DNA of 64,000 nucleotides from Spirodela intermedia (taxonomy: Eukaryota > Streptophyta > Magnoliopsida > Alismatales > Araceae), in assembly GCA_902729315.2 (NCBI GenBank), contig LR746269.1, forward strand, positions 5,735,501-5,799,500, given 5' to 3'. Made by a program: the position numbers and the translations under genes. Under the pieces are notes generated by a model, which saw only the letters and a list, made by a program, of their open reading frames with translations, ran no database searches and was not told the DNA's origin. Below are positions 28,901-42,300 of the stretch, piece by piece. The stretch's first letter is position 1. Every line of letters starts with the position of its first letter.

Positions 28901-29663
28901 ATAATTTAATTTGGCCGATAGAACAAAAGAATGACATGAAATTTTCGTGCAGCAACATCCAAATATAAATACTTATGGAGTCTACCAGTCAAACGCCAAG
29001 GGAGACAGCCGTCATCTCTTCATTGGCACTCTACATTATGGCTTTTCTTGGATCGGATGATGAGAAAGTATGGGACACCGTGAATATTACACACGTAACT
29101 ATACACGTTAACATTTTATTCACCGTCATACCATCTTATTTGTTCTCTCTTTTACGTTCTTCTTACAGGGAAAAAATCTTTTGCTACTACCAGCCATAAG
29201 CAAGGAGACAACGGAAGCAGTATGGCATTGACCTGAGGGAAGTCTAGAAAACAAGAAAATAAAGAGAACATTTCCCTCCATGATGTAGCGAGCAATAATG
29301 AGCCAGTTTCGGTGACATGAAATCAAAAACCAGATGGTTAAAAGCATCAGACATAACAATGTCAAATGCATGCAGAGCGGTGAAGCTGAACAATTACGCG
29401 AAGTAATAAAAGCATGCCACTCTTTTAAGTAGACCTTCGCAAGGAATGTAGACTTCCCCTATCACTGGGATAACATTTTTTGTAATAATTTGCAGCTAAG
29501 ACAAGGCCACCAACTGCACTCTCGCGGCAGTAAACTGAAACGAACGAGGAGAGCCGACGGCAGGGCTCCTTCCACCAAAGAGCATAGACAGAGACGAGGG
29601 ATCGGCAGAGGAAGAAGAGAGATGAAAATGGCGTCTCAAGATGTCAATACCTAGGAGAGACAT
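16957..29663 (-). CDS. calmodulin-binding transcription activator (CAMTA)
   Basis: Nuclear Ca2+/calmodulin-regulated transcription factor that binds CGCG-type elements; the family controls cold, defence and wounding genes. Eleven exons: 29663-29651 (tentative), 27326-27207, 26824-26709, 25984-25896, 24941-24896, 23349-22935, 22755-22574, 21529-21146, 21023-20335, 18934-18361, 17331-16957. They total 3003 nt, 1000 aa plus stop, with every junction in phase. The order is: CG-1 DNA-binding domain (about 5-130; NRWLRPSEVCEIIRNYQRF, GSLFLFDRKALRYFRKDGHR, EHIVLVHYREVNE); a long low-similarity middle; a TIG domain (from about 456); ankyrin repeats (VIHLAAALGYEWG, GWTALHWAAYFGR); IQ motifs (GRIQAALRVRSF, KIQQKYRGWKGRREF); and the C-terminal calmodulin-binding stretch (YKKIVWSVGIVEKAILRWRR). 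Ankyrin plus IQ content places it with the IQ-containing CAMTAs, not the non-IQ type. The last 25 or so residues do not resemble family members I remember. Exon 1 rests on phase and a GT donor only. Confidence 0.92.
23990..24110. repeat. AT-rich repeated segment in a CAMTA intron, possibly an LTR scrap
   Basis: Inside the 1.5 kb intron 23350-24895. The 15-mer AAAACATTAGGTTTT occurs at 24091-24105 and, less its first base, at 24037-24050. An inverted fragment (AATGTTTTAAAAC) lies between them. The layout and the flanking AGTCCCATCATATTGGCTA resemble plant LTR starts, but no matching partner or coding region was found. Confidence 0.3.
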
Positions 29664-30494
29664 CGGAATGAACAGCGATGGCAGAGTCCCGAAGGTCAGA
29701 CTGGCAGCTTCCGTTGATCCTCCGGGGAGCACATCACCGGCGAGAGAAAAGAAAGACCGAGCAGGACAATGGAGCTGAGAAGAGGGGGGGCTCTTGCACT
29801 ATCCCCGCCGGAAATCCGATACCGAGGCGAAGATCACCACCGCCCGCGGAACAGAGTCCCCTGCAGACGCCACCAAGCCGCGAGCGAACACGCAACCGCC
29901 CGACGACGAATATGTAACCCTCCCCGACACCCCCCAGAAACCAGACACCCCACCCCCCCCCAACCGAAGGCTGGCAGGAATCTAATAAAACTCGGCGCCG
30001 CGATTGCATTCGCCGTCTCCTCCACCACGACGACAACGCTGCCGGCATGCGCCAGCCGCCACCACCAGCACCTTCTTCCCCCTCCACTGCCACCCTTTTT
30101 TTGAATTGAGGACGATGGCGACGATCCAACCCCCGTGCAAATTTAGCCAACCTCAACTGTCCCCCACCCTCCTCCAGCAAAAAGCCCGCGAAGCGACCGG
30201 CCACCCCCACTTATTGGCCGGATAGCCCGATAGCCCGACCGGACAAATCGTCAAGTAGGCCCATTAAGGCCCACGAATTAGAGAGAGAGACACACACAGA
30301 AACTCGGGGCTTCCAGGATTGTGGGACTGTTCTTCTTCCTGGGCTCTCCTCCAAGCTGGCTGCAGGAGGCCAGACTAGATGTATATATAAATATAGGGTC
30401 ACTGAATGCGAAGAGAGCTTGAGCAAGGGCGGGTGGGTGTGGCCTCCGAAGACAGAGGAAGAGAGAGAGAGAGAGTAGAAGGTGGGACGCTCTC
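29664..30494. other. intergenic: CAMTA promoter side and helicase 3' region
   Basis: An 830 bp gap between the tentative CAMTA start and the helicase stop, both on the minus strand. It should contain the CAMTA leader and promoter and the helicase 3' UTR. GC-rich, with a C-rich run near 29,930-29,960 and GA tracts at about 30,280 and 30,460. No TATA box stands out and no other gene is visible. Confidence 0.5.
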
Positions 30495-33400
30495 TCAAGG
30501 TTCTCTCAAGGAAAAGTAGTGGGGAGCCAACTCGGGGAGCCAGAGGGGGTCGACGCTCGTCACGTTGCGGAGGTAGTTCTGGTTCGTCCGCACGAGCTCG
30601 TTGAAGATGACGCACTCCGCCTTGGAGCGGAAGAGCACCGACGACGGATGGATCCGCACCGTCTGGTTGCTCCCTAGAGCCCTGTCCCCCAGCAACCACC
30701 AACCACCAACCAAAAAGAAGAGTAACAAAAGGCCATGGGCACGGGTTAGACAGAGTTCAACGCAGAAGAAAAGCACCGGCCATGTTGAGAACAGAGAGAG
30801 AGAGCGTCACACCTGAAAGTGCCGTCGGGCTGCCGTAAAGCCACGTTGAGGAAGAAGGAGGCGGCGAGGCATCTGCGAAACTGCAGCATGTCATCCCCGC
30901 ACGAAGTAACAGCGAAGCCCATCTGCTTCACGTATCCATGAACTTGACTGCAATGGAGACCAGAGAAACAGCAAACGCACCATGTGATTGACTCGCAGGC
31001 TCAGAGAATCAACCATTCGTCAACATGGAGCTGAGGTCTCCTGAAATATTGCCCACCTGTGGACGTCACGGGCATGCTTTAATGAACGTTTATTGATGAA
31101 GTTCTCCTTGCACCATTTACTCAGGCCCCTCTCGGCCATCTTCTCATCGCCACCTGCCGCTCGGCTCTTGTCCAAGACCTCTTTGGAGGCTCTGTAGACA
31201 TTTATCAGGGTGGTATGGTCCCCCTCTGGGCTTGAGAAGCATCTCATCGCCACTTTCGCCTGAGAAACAAGACAAGCGCAACAATGGAGATTCGCCCACT
31301 TGGTCGCGTAAAAATGCAAGATATATATCATCTGATGGCACACTCGCAGCATGGCATCTGATGGAAATCTCCCCCCCCCCTGATTCATGGGCACAGTCAA
31401 GTCAACGCTCTGGACTAACACCATTACAGTAAGAGTAAGATTCTTGAGACCGAGAAGACAATTAGAGTAAGATTCATCCCGTCTAACAGAGAATAATTTT
31501 ATCTCCCAAAAAAGTCAAATTAGTCCAAGAAAACGTATCGCATGCCCAACTTATAAACCAACCGAAACTAATAGAGGAAACTAAACAAGAAACTTTAACA
31601 AGAGTGAGGGCAAGGCTACCTTTTCCAACTTCTCGTGGGGGATGTAGAAGATGGACTCCACCGAAAGCATGGCAACGACGATTAGCATTTCTTCCAGACA
31701 ATTGAATTCCCTGGCCAAAATGAGCGCCTTGGAATACAGGGGGTCCAATGGAATCTGGGCCATTTGATAACCAACTGGATCTGACAACTCGTAGTCTTTT
31801 GTCAGCGCGCCTAGTAAAAGCAATTGCTCTAACGATTTTACAACTGCCATCCTGAGAAAATAATCAAATAGTTATAAGACACCCCAGTAAATTCAAGGAT
31901 TGTAGCCCTGTAAAGGGAATAATGTTCAAATTGCAAGCAAACGATGATGGATGAAAGTATCCAAAAGGGGAAGCTCCCAAAGCATTAGAACCATCAAAGT
32001 GAATGCAGACTAACCATCTTAAATCCTCGAGCACTTGCCCCACAGCATGATTTAAAATAGCAATGAAATCAATTGGCGTGATCACCAAATCAGCTTTAAT
32101 TGTAACCAGACAAAGAGGGATGGCAATATTGGACCACGATCGGCGAGTCATGGCAGTAGGCAATTGAAGCAAAAGGCCTCAACAGAAGTGGCAAGGGGCA
32201 AAGTGGCAAGGCCTCAACCAGAACCCACAAGGTTAAGCGCCAGGAAATTATTATGTATTGGTGCATTCACACATTACAAGTGGGGATTAAAAGGCACAAA
32301 CGCTCCATGTTTCTATTATGCAGATGCTTCCAAACAAATAAAGCTTCCACGACAACAAGGATCCTAAATTGAATGTTGAGTTATAAAGGAAACAAAATAA
32401 TTTTTTAAATGAAGCTGCTGCCATCATTCAATACATGAAATCTTACTGTATGCATTACTGACTCATGAGAAGTAAAAAGTAATGAAACAGATAGCATCAG
32501 TTCTCACCTAGGTGGTTTATCTATGAAATCAAATCCGAGTATGTCCTTAATACCCAGGGCTCTGAGCTGGAGTACAACGTTGGAGATATTGCACCTTTTG
32601 ATTTCTGGAATAATGGAGTCTCTAAGCTTCGCAAACTCACTTTCTGGGTATAATCGGAAGCACTTGCCTGGTCCCTCCCGTCCAGCACGGCCACTGCATT
32701 AGGCGTGCATAAGTTCATGAGAAAATAGATACTAAAAGGAGAAAATTATGCCAGTATAATTTAGGGTAAGTGTAAGACTATGCAATCACAAGAAGAAAAT
32801 AAGAGGAAATCAATCCTTAATGTTAAGCTACCAATTGTGACAGAACAATCCTAGAATGCCTACCTCCTTTGAAGAGCCTGTGCTTTCGAGGTTGGGATGA
32901 CAATCAACGATTCTACACCTGTGACAGGGTTATAACAGCGAACTTTCACCAATCCTGGATCCACGACATATTTGATTCCAGGGATTGTAACTGATGTTTC
33001 AGCAACATTCGTAGCTAATATGACCTGCAGCGATCCATAAACTCATTTACCAACAACGTTGGTGAGAACATTATTCGCATGGAATTTTGAATTAATATAA
33101 AGAGTATAGTCATTTGAAACAAAATATTCACACAAAATTAGTCCAATTGATAGGGTAAAACACGATCAAAATGGTTAAAGTACTTAAATGTCTCAATGGT
33201 ATATCTACCTTTGTCCAGAAGCAGACTAACAAAAAGTTGAGCAATTTGAAGCACACAAGAAACATCAAATAACGACACCAATCTCAACCCACTATGAGAT
33301 GATAACTACATGAACGAAGTGAGTTTACTGCGTGTTCATGAAATTCCATGTGACTATCTAAAAATTCAAAAATAATGACACTAAAATCACCTTGCGAAAC

Positions 33401-36400
33401 CCTGATGGTGCTGGTTTAAAAACTTTCATCTGCTGTTCTGACGGTAGAGATGAATAAATAGGAACGACCACAACATTTTTCTTCTCATCTGGCAGCTGGT
33501 CTGTGCCCTCTTTGATACGCCTTTCAACGAATTCAATTTCTTCTTGTCCAGTTAGAAAAACAAGGACATCCCCCGAACATTCATTTAAATGAATCTGACA
33601 TGAAAGCAAATGTTTAGAGAATAATGACATTAAAAGAAAAAACTTGCCTGATACATAGGAATGCATATCTTGAGAATCAGGCTATTAAAATGAAAACGTG
33701 TATGGTGCATAATCTATAAACTTAAATTAGCAATCCTCAATACATAGATGTACTAACTACATCTAATGGCTACTATCATCTACAATCTATTACTTCCCTA
33801 GTTTGGTCATGAGAAATGGAATTTGCCATATTACTTCCATATATGGAATTTGCCAACAATATTTCTCGAGAAAACAATAGAAATAACGGAAAGAATGAAA
33901 GAAAAAAATAAACCAAGAAAAATGAAAATACTATGCTAAAAAGCTGCTAAAAAAACCGAGATACAATACCCACCCCGTGGGGCAGCATAGATAAAGCTTC
34001 ACATGGATTTTTCTTATAATATTAGGAAGAAATGCAAACTTAAAATCTTTACTATTGGCCTTATTATCTAATACGGACAATAGAGAAAAAAACCCACAGA
34101 AGTCTCAATTCGTAATTAAGGCAGTATAGCAACAATCGAGAAAACAAGAAATAGTATCAAAAACAGAACAAATTCAAGAATATGACAGGGTCCCATTCAA
34201 AAGTAGAACGATAAAACTAGAATTTAAATTAGAAGGTGACAGTAGTCTAATAATCACCTGAAAAATTGTAATTAATGCAGCATCCACATAATCGGGTTCA
34301 GGATGATACGTATAGAGTATTTCCACAGGATATAGTCTCCCTTGAACATGTACAGCTTTTGCACCACCAAAATACCTCGAGAAAACTCTTGCATCCAAGC
34401 TAGCGGACATTATGACCAATTTTAAAGGAGCAAGCTTCGTATCTTGACAAGTCAGTAACTTTGTCTGCCGTAGACCATTGCACCCTTTCTCAGAGAGGCT
34501 ATCCTTTTTACTATGGTCATATTCTGTCGTTGCATATTTTGATCTTGCATTTTGTACGTTTTTTAATAACCCCAGTAAGACATCGGTATGAACCGTTCGT
34601 TCATGTGCTTCATCAATAATTATCACACAATATCTCGATAGAAAAGGATCTAGTAATGCTTCCCTGTAAATTCAAACGAACAGAGACATGTCAATGACCC
34701 AGGTTATATTACCGACTTTTTACATTGGAAATTGATATTTCTTCCGAGGGATGCTTTCATCCAAACGTACAAGCATCACAATCATAAATTATATAGCAGG
34801 CATATAAATTTTTATAGTGAAGGGTATTTCGCAAAATAAAATGGCTCAAAGATACTCCATGATCACATGCTTCCAACATGAACGACTCACCGTACTGGCG
34901 TATTTTATTTTAATCAATCGTGCATTGTCTTTAATAAACACAAAATCATAAGATTCAAATGTAGAACTGTAAACTTGGTGAATCAAATTTAGTTGCACAC
35001 CTCCAGCAACTTACTTTTTAATCAAACCTTATAGAAGTGAGATGTCATTATTAAGTTAACAACCATCCAAAAAGTCACATTCAAACAATAGGCACAATCA
35101 AAAAGTTGCATAATTCCTACAATTGAATTTCAGCAAACGTTGATAAAAGTTGTCATTAACACATTTACAACCGTCTGAATAAATTACATTCAAACCAAAC
35201 ACATGATCAAAAAATTGCATCAAAACAACTATTCTATTTTTAGTAACAAAATTCAATACACGATAGTCTTTTGACCTTGTCATGGAAATGTGTACGAGTG
35301 GCATGTCTGAGTATAGATTGGAACACATCCCCACAATTCTTCACAAGAATAATCTATGTTATGGGAGGTTTCTTCCCCATACTTATATGCAGTTGATCCG
35401 TACAAGTCCACTTGGCAGAAACCGACAACCGTCTTGATATGATAATCCATATCACTCCACTACGTAACCCACATATGCCCATCGTCGTATTTCGTTTCAA
35501 ACGATATTCCACTCGAGTGGCTCCCCTGACTACAGAAGGGAATGCTTCGTAACTTTAGTATTATTATATGAAGAGGTGAAAGATCAAACCATATGACAAG
35601 TACAAAGCAGAGTGCACACATCCTACTCAACATTGGCCACATCCAAGACATAATGAAATAGTTGAAGAGGGGGGATCTCAACCTCATGATCAGTATTGAA
35701 ATAAAAATGCAAGCATGGAGTATGCCATCATGGGTTTAACATATTCGCGAAAAAATTACCTTAATAGCAATCCATCAGTCATATATTTAATTCTTGTTGA
35801 GTTAGAAGTAACATCATCAAACCGAATAGAATATCCTACTCTTTGGCCTAGCTCAACTCCACATTCTTCAGCAACACGTTTTGCCACAGAGACAGCTGCG
35901 ACACGACGGGGTTGGGTGATTCCAATGACTTTCCCGTCACTGCACAGTCCTGCATCAAATAAAAACTGAGGCAATTCTGTCAAAAGAAAAGAAAAAGTTA
36001 GAAAAAGATGAAATCGACATGTAATACTTTACAAACAGATAATTCAAATAAATAAATAAAAGTAACTCTCAATCTAAAAGCACAGATAGAAACAAAAGTA
36101 AATGCTGAATATATAAGTTCTCTAATAAAGAGTGAACAGTTCAAACATAACAACATAACTATCCCACCGCATATTGAATGTTCTTAGCTAAACAATTATC
36201 TCCCATTGGAAATAGGTCTGTTACTTAGTGGTTCAAGCGTCAGGAATGGCATGATTAATACCCCAAATTCGGGCTTGACGAGTAGACTCCAACTGCTTTG
36301 GACCTTTCTCATGCAATGCCGAGATGTGACCATCAAATTCATCTTATTTTGCCAAATGGAACAACAAATCAGCTGATTCACAGCTAGTTTTGGGCTGAGA

Positions 36401-38190
36401 TCAATCTCCAACAGAGAGTGGAGGAAGCCCAACAATCTCGCTACCAAATTTGATTCTAACAGTCATATCCCAATATACTGAACTCAATGTGACAAAATGT
36501 ATAAATTAAAAACGGAATTGTATCCATTAAAAACCTTAACGTCCCTGTCTATACAAGAAAGTGTATGATGATAAGTATACACACTAAACCATGAAAAATC
36601 AAGTTTATGACACCAAAATGGATGTTCATCCCTCTAAATCCACATGAACTAGGTCTTCAAAAACTTGCACAGAAAACAATATAAACCCGCACTGCCTGCT
36701 AAGTTTGTACCTATCAAACACAGAGGTCTGAAATTTCTCACTTCAGAAATATGGATTCCCGGTAATCAAACAACACTCGTAAAGATAATTCACATATCAC
36801 TAGTTTCATTTTACAAACATATGAAAATCCCCAAGTTATGCTGGACATTGCATATAATGAGATGAAGATCTACTTTACGAATTATTCCTTTCAAAAGAAT
36901 TCCGCATATATCATTTGGCCTTAACTAGGATGTGCTCTCTGAATTTCATGAGATTTGGAGCCTTCTCCGACCTAAAGTTTCAAAAGGCACTTATCATCAA
37001 ACTGCCTCCAGCTTGTAAGACATCTTAATATTGAATGATTTTCTCATCGACTTACCACACGAAACTTCTGGCCTTAAAACACCCTAATCGTTCAATTTCA
37101 TTTCATCATCTGAGATGATCTATCAACTATACACTAATAAGATTCTGCGAGGAGTGGACTATGATATTCACCCTTTCCAAAGTTGCGAACTCCTTTTCCA
37201 TCTACCATCAAAAAAAGTATCGTATTTCCAAGTTTTGTTACGATCTGATCTCTTATTGTTGTGGTTTAGAGACCCAATTAACCAAACCCCAGCTAAAAAT
37301 ATATCCCTTATAACCTAGGATTTTAAAATTCAGGCAGTTCGACTAACTTACATGATGAAACTAACTGAAACACGCTAATTTCTACAATAAACGAAACCAA
37401 ATAAAGTCTTGCAGGAAGTAATACTGAGCACACTTGAATAATAAGTAGAATATGTCAATTAACCATACTTACGTGTTGTCTTTCCACTCCCAGTTTCACC
37501 TACTATGATAAGAGTGTCATTGTTCTTCACTTCTTCAACAATCCTACTCGCCACTGAATCATAAATGAAAAAAATAACCAATTCAAAAAAAAAAACCCAG
37601 ATAATATGCAGAATCATTTCGTTTAATCCCAGAAAAGTAATCTACGCCGCATAGACACCACGTAAGATTTGACAGACTTCTGAGAGTTAGAAAGCAACCC
37701 GTTAAAAAATGTCCCAGATTTGACAGACTACTAGAATGCCATGCCAAACGTTAGGCAATAGCTGGTACATTTCTCATCCATAGATCTTTCAACGACTATG
37801 TAATGGACTCTCGATAGAGATCTATAATAACAGACTTAAAAAACAGGTTAGTGTACACGTTGAACAGGCAATTAACCTTCCTGTGAGCTCTACAGTCTGA
37901 ATGACTAATTTTCGTTTATTCAGCCAGGGAAATACAGAAGTAATATTAAGTAAGTCAGAAACATAAATATACCAGATGCTATAGGCAGGGCCTTTCTCTG
38001 CGGTGCAAGCATCTGCTGCCTGGAGCAAGAAAAGAAGCAGGTAGATTCAAGTGAGAATGCACGTCATAACTTGGTGGAGCTCCAGGGAATAACAGAGATA
38101 GATTAGCTCCGCTGTCAACCTTTCGTACAACTGGCGGGCATTTCGGTCTCTCGTCCTGAAATGACCGTTGCTTCTGCGAATCGGGCCCAT
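30495..38190 (-). CDS. DEAH-box RNA helicase, RID1/DEAH4 (DHX33-like) type
   Basis: ATP-dependent RNA helicase of the DEAH/RHA family. The Arabidopsis counterpart of this short form (RID1, about 717 aa) acts in pre-mRNA splicing and root and meristem development. Twelve exons: 38190-38120, 38019-37973, 37553-37473, 35976-35760, 34663-34258, 33594-33391, 33024-32864, 32693-32508, 31851-31620, 31259-31057, 30947-30813, 30681-30495. Total 2130 nt, 709 aa plus stop, all phases closing. Walker A GETGSGKT is at residues 58-65, the DEAH box at 156-159 (IIIDEAHER), motif III reads SAS instead of the common SAT, and motif VI QRSGRAGR spans about 394-401. The C-terminus carries HA2/OB-type sequence ending [13 protein letters not shown] ... 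[10 protein letters not shown]. The N-terminal extension before the helicase core is short (about 35 aa) and basic, unlike the long extensions of PRP2, PRP16 or PRP22. The start ATG follows a GC-rich leader. Confidence 0.93.
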
Positions 38191-39132
38191 CTCCCTTCCT
38201 CTGATCCCTTCCAAGTTCCCGTCCACCGCACCCCACTATGAGCACAACGGACAGGAGGGCCTCAAGGAAAAAAAATCAAACTTCAACAGGCGTGCCCCGG
38301 CAGTCTCCCACCTTTCCCCCGCGACGTTTAGGGTTCAGAGTTTAGAGCCCCCTCGTGAAAGATTATGACTATGGCTCCGAGCAGAGTCGCCATGCCCGCC
38401 CCGCCTCCGTCCGTACTGAAACGTCGGACGAGGAGATGGGCGGGTGGCAGCCGAGCTGAGGACGGAATCGGCGAAGAGCAGAAGCCACCAGCAGATGGGG
38501 AGTATGTATGGGGAGCTGTACACCAGGACCAGGCGGGAGGGAGGCAGGGAGATAGCGGGAAGGGGAAGGGCATATCTACGAGAACATTTAAATAACTAAG
38601 ACTACTTTTATTTATGTGCAGATTTAAAATGGCCCAGTGTATTTTTCGGTCCGTTGATGGGTCCAATTGGAAGCCCACGAAGAGCGAGACAGAATCGCTG
38701 GAATCGGTCCGATTGGGAAGGCGGGCCCCGCAGGGATTCGATCCGGGAATCGAGGGGCCAAGTTGGGCCACGATTGCGGCGTTTGATTGGGTCTTCCATT
38801 CCGACCAATGGCATTGACACACGTCACACGACCGAAACGTATCCCCGCCCGCGGCATGGGGCAGCCGAATCCCACTCATCTTGAATAGAGTGTATCACTC
38901 GTCGGGGTCGTGCCGATTTGAGAACCTTCGGAGGTTCAATATGGCCTGGGGAGTGACCGAGAGGCCCAATGTAAATATTACGAAGATGGAGGGTGATATG
39001 TAAGAAGAAACTGGATGTGATTATTTTATTCTTTCTTCCGTCGAACGCCAGCGTGGCAGGTCGTATCGGCGCACGCCAGAGTCGAGTAAAAGAGCGGGGT
39101 TGTTGGGAGTGACGAGGATCCGCCGCAGAGGC

Positions 39133-39170
<38 letters not shown>

Positions 39171-39341
39171 GGGCTGCGTCTAAATTACTTGCTCTCTCTC
39201 CCTTGATGCTCCTCCACTGAAGTCCTGCCGTTTCCCGTCCTCTTCCTCACTCTGTGCTTACTCCTTACGCCTTTGGGGTCCATCGGACTGCGTCCCAGCG
39301 GATAGCCGCCGGGGGTTGCTGTTACACGGGCGACGGGGTGA
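38191..39341. promoter_or_regulatory. divergent promoter region between the helicase and UCP
   Basis: A 1151 bp gap with the helicase transcribed leftward and the uncoupling protein rightward, so both promoters and leaders must share it. A (TC)16 tract at 39136-39167 sits about 175 nt ahead of the UCP ATG, probably in its leader or core promoter. I saw no clear TATA box for either gene. Long open frames on both strands at 38,330-38,880 have no recognisable protein content. Confidence 0.6.
39136..39167. repeat. (TC)16 microsatellite
   Basis: A pyrimidine dinucleotide run upstream of the UCP start. CT-rich tracts of this type are common in plant core promoters and leaders. Confidence 0.95.
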
Positions 39342-42300
39342 ATGGGGGGGGATCACGGAGGGGCGAGGGCGGAGATCTCGTTCGGCGGGAGGTTTGCCAG
39401 CAGTGCCTTCGCCGCCTGCTTTGCGGAGGTGGGTCTTTCTTGTTTACTCGACGCTACAGTCGGCTCGTTTCCGATTTCTTCCGTGTAGTTGATTCGCTAC
39501 ATGTCATTTCTTTTCTCTAGATATTTTTTCTGGACAGTGGATCGATTCCCAGTGGAGACGTTCCCCTTTCTAGTTTATAGCCAATGCCCGACATGGCGGT
39601 ATTACTGAATCGTGATAGAATGCGTAATCACTATTTTTCCTGCACTTTGATCAAGTAAATTTTCGTATCTGATTCAAGGTCGTAGCGGCTCTGTTACCCC
39701 CGTTTAAGGATTGGATTGTATTTAGCTGTGTTTCTTTGTTTTCGCTTTGTGATTCGTGTTCATCGAACCTTATGTATTCTTCCCGTTCAACCAGAAATCA
39801 GTTCCTAGTTTATTTTTTCTCCGATGCCTTAGAGCAGCCACCTCATATTTTTTCGTTGTTTATTGCTTTCTCTGTTAGTCTTCTCCAGAAAAGTTCATAT
39901 TACGTCGAAGCGATTTCCCAAAGTTTATTTTTCTGTGCAATGGAAAAATTTGTCTGCAATGCGTCGATTGTTCTCCAAACTTTTATCCTCAACAACCGTT
40001 AGCAGATTTCTATTCATAATTTTGGGGTTGGAGAAAAAATTGACGTGGGATATTGGCTATATTTTCTCTGCATCCTTTCTCTTAGAGCATGGTCGGCGAC
40101 ATTTCTCTACCCTGCGTTGGGGTCGTATAGTTTTTGATCCTATCTGTAGACTAAGAAGTATGAGCTGCGCTGTCAGTACTCTCAAGAGGCTAGGAAATAG
40201 TTTCTTTCGTCAGCATAAATCATCGCTCTGTCATCATCCTTGATTTGTATCGAATTGATCTGATAGTGACCTGGAATTGCCTGTTGCAGTCAAACCCAAA
40301 AATATGAAAGTAATTTTTCTCTCCAATCCCCATTTTCAGCACGCCATAATCCTACTGAACCTGGTCTAACAAAAGAATTATCATCCAAATTATTTGTTAT
40401 GGCTGAATTTCGTGTAGAAACGCCACCATATCATGCGAGGTGTTCCATTGTTTCGTACCACGCCATCAAGTGTCAGCATATAATTTTGTTTTTGATCTTT
40501 GATTATTGCTGTTTGCCCGTAAACACAAGTCTAGACTTATAGGATCAGAGTTGAATGTGGATGAAGGCCATTTTCAGAAGATCGCATCTCAATCCGTTTC
40601 TGCACTGAAATTTTATAACATGGTGTCTATTTCTCCATTCATGTCTTACCTGAAATGGAATACTGGCTGCTCTTGTTCTATTTCTTACATTCCACCCATT
40701 GTATTATTTATCTCTTTAGCTTTCTGACTTAGCCACGCCTTTTTTGGTTTTATTCTGACAGCTCTGTACCATTCCCCTGGATACTGCCAAGGTCAGGCTT
40801 CAGCTCCAAAAGAAATCTATCACAGGTGATGGAGTGTCTTTGCCAAAATACAAGGGAATGCTAGGTACAGTTGCTACCATAGCTAGGGAAGAAGGTCTAT
40901 CAGCACTCTGGAAAGGCATAGTACCAGGTCTACATCGGCAATGTCTCTTTGGAGGCTTGAGAATTGGACTATATGAACCTGTATGTGTCAGTACAGGCGT
41001 TTTTTGTTGTTACATCCGTCCTCATAGATCATTTGCATTGTTGTGCTTTCCTTGTGAAGTTTCTTTATATTCGTCCTCTTAGATCATTAGCAATTTTTTA
41101 GGTCAAATCGCTCTATGTTGGTGAGATTTTTGTTGGGGACATTCCTTTGTCCAAGAAGATACTTGCTGGGCTTACAACTGGTGAGTGGACCACATTTGTG
41201 ATGACGGTTCCTGGTTCAGCTTTCGTGATAGTATTTTATCTCAAATTTCTAACAGAGTTTCCCTACAAAGTGTGCTCCAGAATAACGTTTAATCATCACA
41301 CAATCCGTTCTGGTCCAACTAAATTGATAAACTGGACTCTCAATCAGGTGCTCTGGCGATCACAGTGGCCAATCCAACTGATCTCGTTAAGGTTCGGCTT
41401 CAATCAGAAGGAAAACTCCCACCTGGGGTACCAAGACGGTATTCTGGAGCACTGAATGCTTATTCTACAATTGTTAAACAGGTGATGCTCACTTGCTGAT
41501 GGGCTAATTTTTCTTTTTTTTTTTTATATCAGAATGTCATTTCTGATTGAATTCGACAACTGTTCCCATAATTTAGGAAGGCGTTGGGGCTCTGTGGACC
41601 GGTCTTAGTCCAAACATTGCTCGGAATGCTATTATAAACGCCGCTGAATTGGCCAGCTATGATCAGGTGAAACAGGTAAAAGTTTCCACTCCTCTCTAAA
41701 TATGAAAGAGGTAAAAAAAATTCTTTTATTAAGATTAACGGGCGATTCGTTCTATGTGTCTTCCTTTGAGAAGATTTGATGTGCTATATTTTGTTGTTAT
41801 TTTTGTTTAATTATCTCTACTTCTGCATGCAGACAATCTTGAAAATCCCAGGATTTACGGATAATATCTTTACACATCTTTTATCTGGCTTGGGCGCCGG
41901 ATTTGTTGCAGTTTGTATTGGTTCCCCTGTTGATGTGGTAAGAATTCGCTGACCTTGTTTTGGAGTTCTTCTTCACAAGGTGTTCAATTTATTTTATTTG
42001 TTTCGTGCACCAAATTTCTTCCAACCTGTCAACCATTTTGTATAGCTATCCTTTCTTGGTTAGGCAGAGACGAACCTGGGCAGATCCCCATGTATGTCGA
42101 AATTTAGCGAGCTATTTATTTATGTGGAATTTCATTTTTCCTGTCAAGTGTATTATCATCAGCTATTTCAGCTTCCTAGAACGCTTAGGTGGTGAAAAAC
42201 CGTTCTCACAAAGGAACAACCAAATATGTCAGGTTTATATCAAAGAATTCCAAAAAACGTCCCTGGAAAATAGGGTAGAAACCAAAACCCGGGGCATTGT

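Noticed and set aside
38328-38879. Overlapping open frames on both strands in the helicase-UCP promoter region.
   Set aside because: No family resemblance, mutually overlapping on opposite strands, and lying where both promoters must be.
41147-41455. A plus-strand open frame across two UCP exons.
   Set aside because: It reads through the intron 41181-41347; the carrier protein is obtained only after splicing.
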